Assembly (NCBI GenBank): GCA_036311245.1
Contig: JAXJQH010000119.1
Coordinates: 1-6,229 of the forward strand
DNA: 6,229 nt
Direction of reading: 5' to 3'
Origin: SIG578 sp036311245
Lineage (GTDB): Bacteria; Bacillota; Clostridia; Oscillospirales; Ruminococcaceae
Shown here: positions 5,935-6,229 of the stretch, in pieces
Position numbering within the stretch: the first letter of the stretch is position 1
Layout: each line of letters starts with the position of its first letter
The notes under the pieces: model-generated
Seen by the model: only the letters and a program-made list of their open reading frames with translations
Database searches by the model: none
What the model was told of the DNA's origin: nothing
Program-made: the position numbers and the translations under genes

Positions 5935-6228
5935 TTAAATACTTTCCTTTCTGCAAACATAAACAATTCTTTGTGTTTTATCATTTACTGAATTAAATGT
6001 AAAGTCATCATACCGCGCAATTACGGACATTTTACCTTGTTTTATGCACTGAGTTAAAAACTCATCATCATAAATATACTCGCAAAAGCTCTCCTGCTCC
6101 CTCAAATAAGTCCCGTTCTTTTGAGATTTGAAAAAATCAAGAGATATCTCAACAGATCCATCCTTCTCGCAAAAGGCATTTTGCCAGACACAGTAAACAT
6201 CATCGGTGTCATAAACAAAGGTATTATC
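5935..6228 (-). CDS. C-terminal part of a probable class I SAM-dependent methyltransferase (runs off right edge)
   Basis: An open frame of 97 codons enters from the right edge and ends in TAA at 5935-5937. Its visible residues (DNTFVYDTDDVYCVWQ, then SLDFFKS, EYIYDDEF and VIARYDDFTFNSVNDK near the end) match the C-terminal part of the small class I SAM-dependent methyltransferases common in Clostridia. That part is a beta-rich cap followed by the last strand, typically with Y-x-D-x-TF then a R-I-x-Y/F-V-x-(R)K end. The SAM-binding motifs (GxGxG) would lie in the missing N-terminal part, so the assignment rests on the tail alone and the substrate is unknown. The stop codon is one base from the hslO ATG, which implies one transcript and probable translational coupling. 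Confidence 0.65.
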   Translation of the reverse strand, partial: DNTFVYDTDDVYCVWQNAFCEKDGSVEISLDFFKSQKNGTYLREQESFCEYIYDDEFLTQCIKQGKMSVIARYDDFTFNSVNDKTQRIVYVCRKESI

Positions 6229-6229
6229 G

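Overview
The window is AT-rich, bacterial and gene-dense. It looks like a chromosome segment of a spore-forming Firmicute of the class Clostridia. The evidence is the AT-rich sequence, AGGAG-type ribosome binding sites, a gene for the sporulation sigma factor SigK, the order miaB - YlbF/YmcA-family gene - mutS (close to Bacillus ymcB-ymcA-cotE-mutS, without cotE), and an hslO gene of Gram-positive type. An assignment to Oscillospirales or relatives is a guess.

Layout, left to right. Positions 1-2050 hold a minus-strand operon transcribed from a strong promoter at 2022-2050: miaB (TTG start), a YlbF/YmcA-family gene with a four-cysteine tail, and the first 33 codons of mutS (GTG start), which runs off the left edge. 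A terminator at 2063-2097 separates it from a small membrane protein of unknown function (2161-2625, minus). That gene has its own promoter with a perfect TTGACA box, just after the end of sigK (2691-3371, minus). sigK is divergent from a PAP2-family membrane phosphatase (3516-4436, plus) that ends in a strong terminator.

Positions 4437-5051 hold no protein gene but are full of RNA-level features. On the minus strand are tRNA-Leu(GAG) and tRNA-Pro(GGG), both with encoded CCA. Each has its own promoter and terminator, and tRNA-Leu is followed by two hairpins in tandem. Positions 5052-6228 (minus) hold hslO (Hsp33). It starts one base after the stop codon of a right-truncated gene that looks like the C-terminal end of a class I SAM-dependent methyltransferase.

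The left operon concerns RNA and DNA maintenance: tRNA thiomethylation, a probable RNA-processing cofactor and mismatch repair. SigK points to a late mother-cell sporulation programme. HslO is an oxidative-stress chaperone. I found no mobile element, CRISPR array or clearly new system. The points most worth a second look are the Fe-S-like cysteine tail beside MiaB, the sporulation-type promoter signals before sigK, a palindrome inside the promoter of the unknown membrane gene, and the start sites corrected here.
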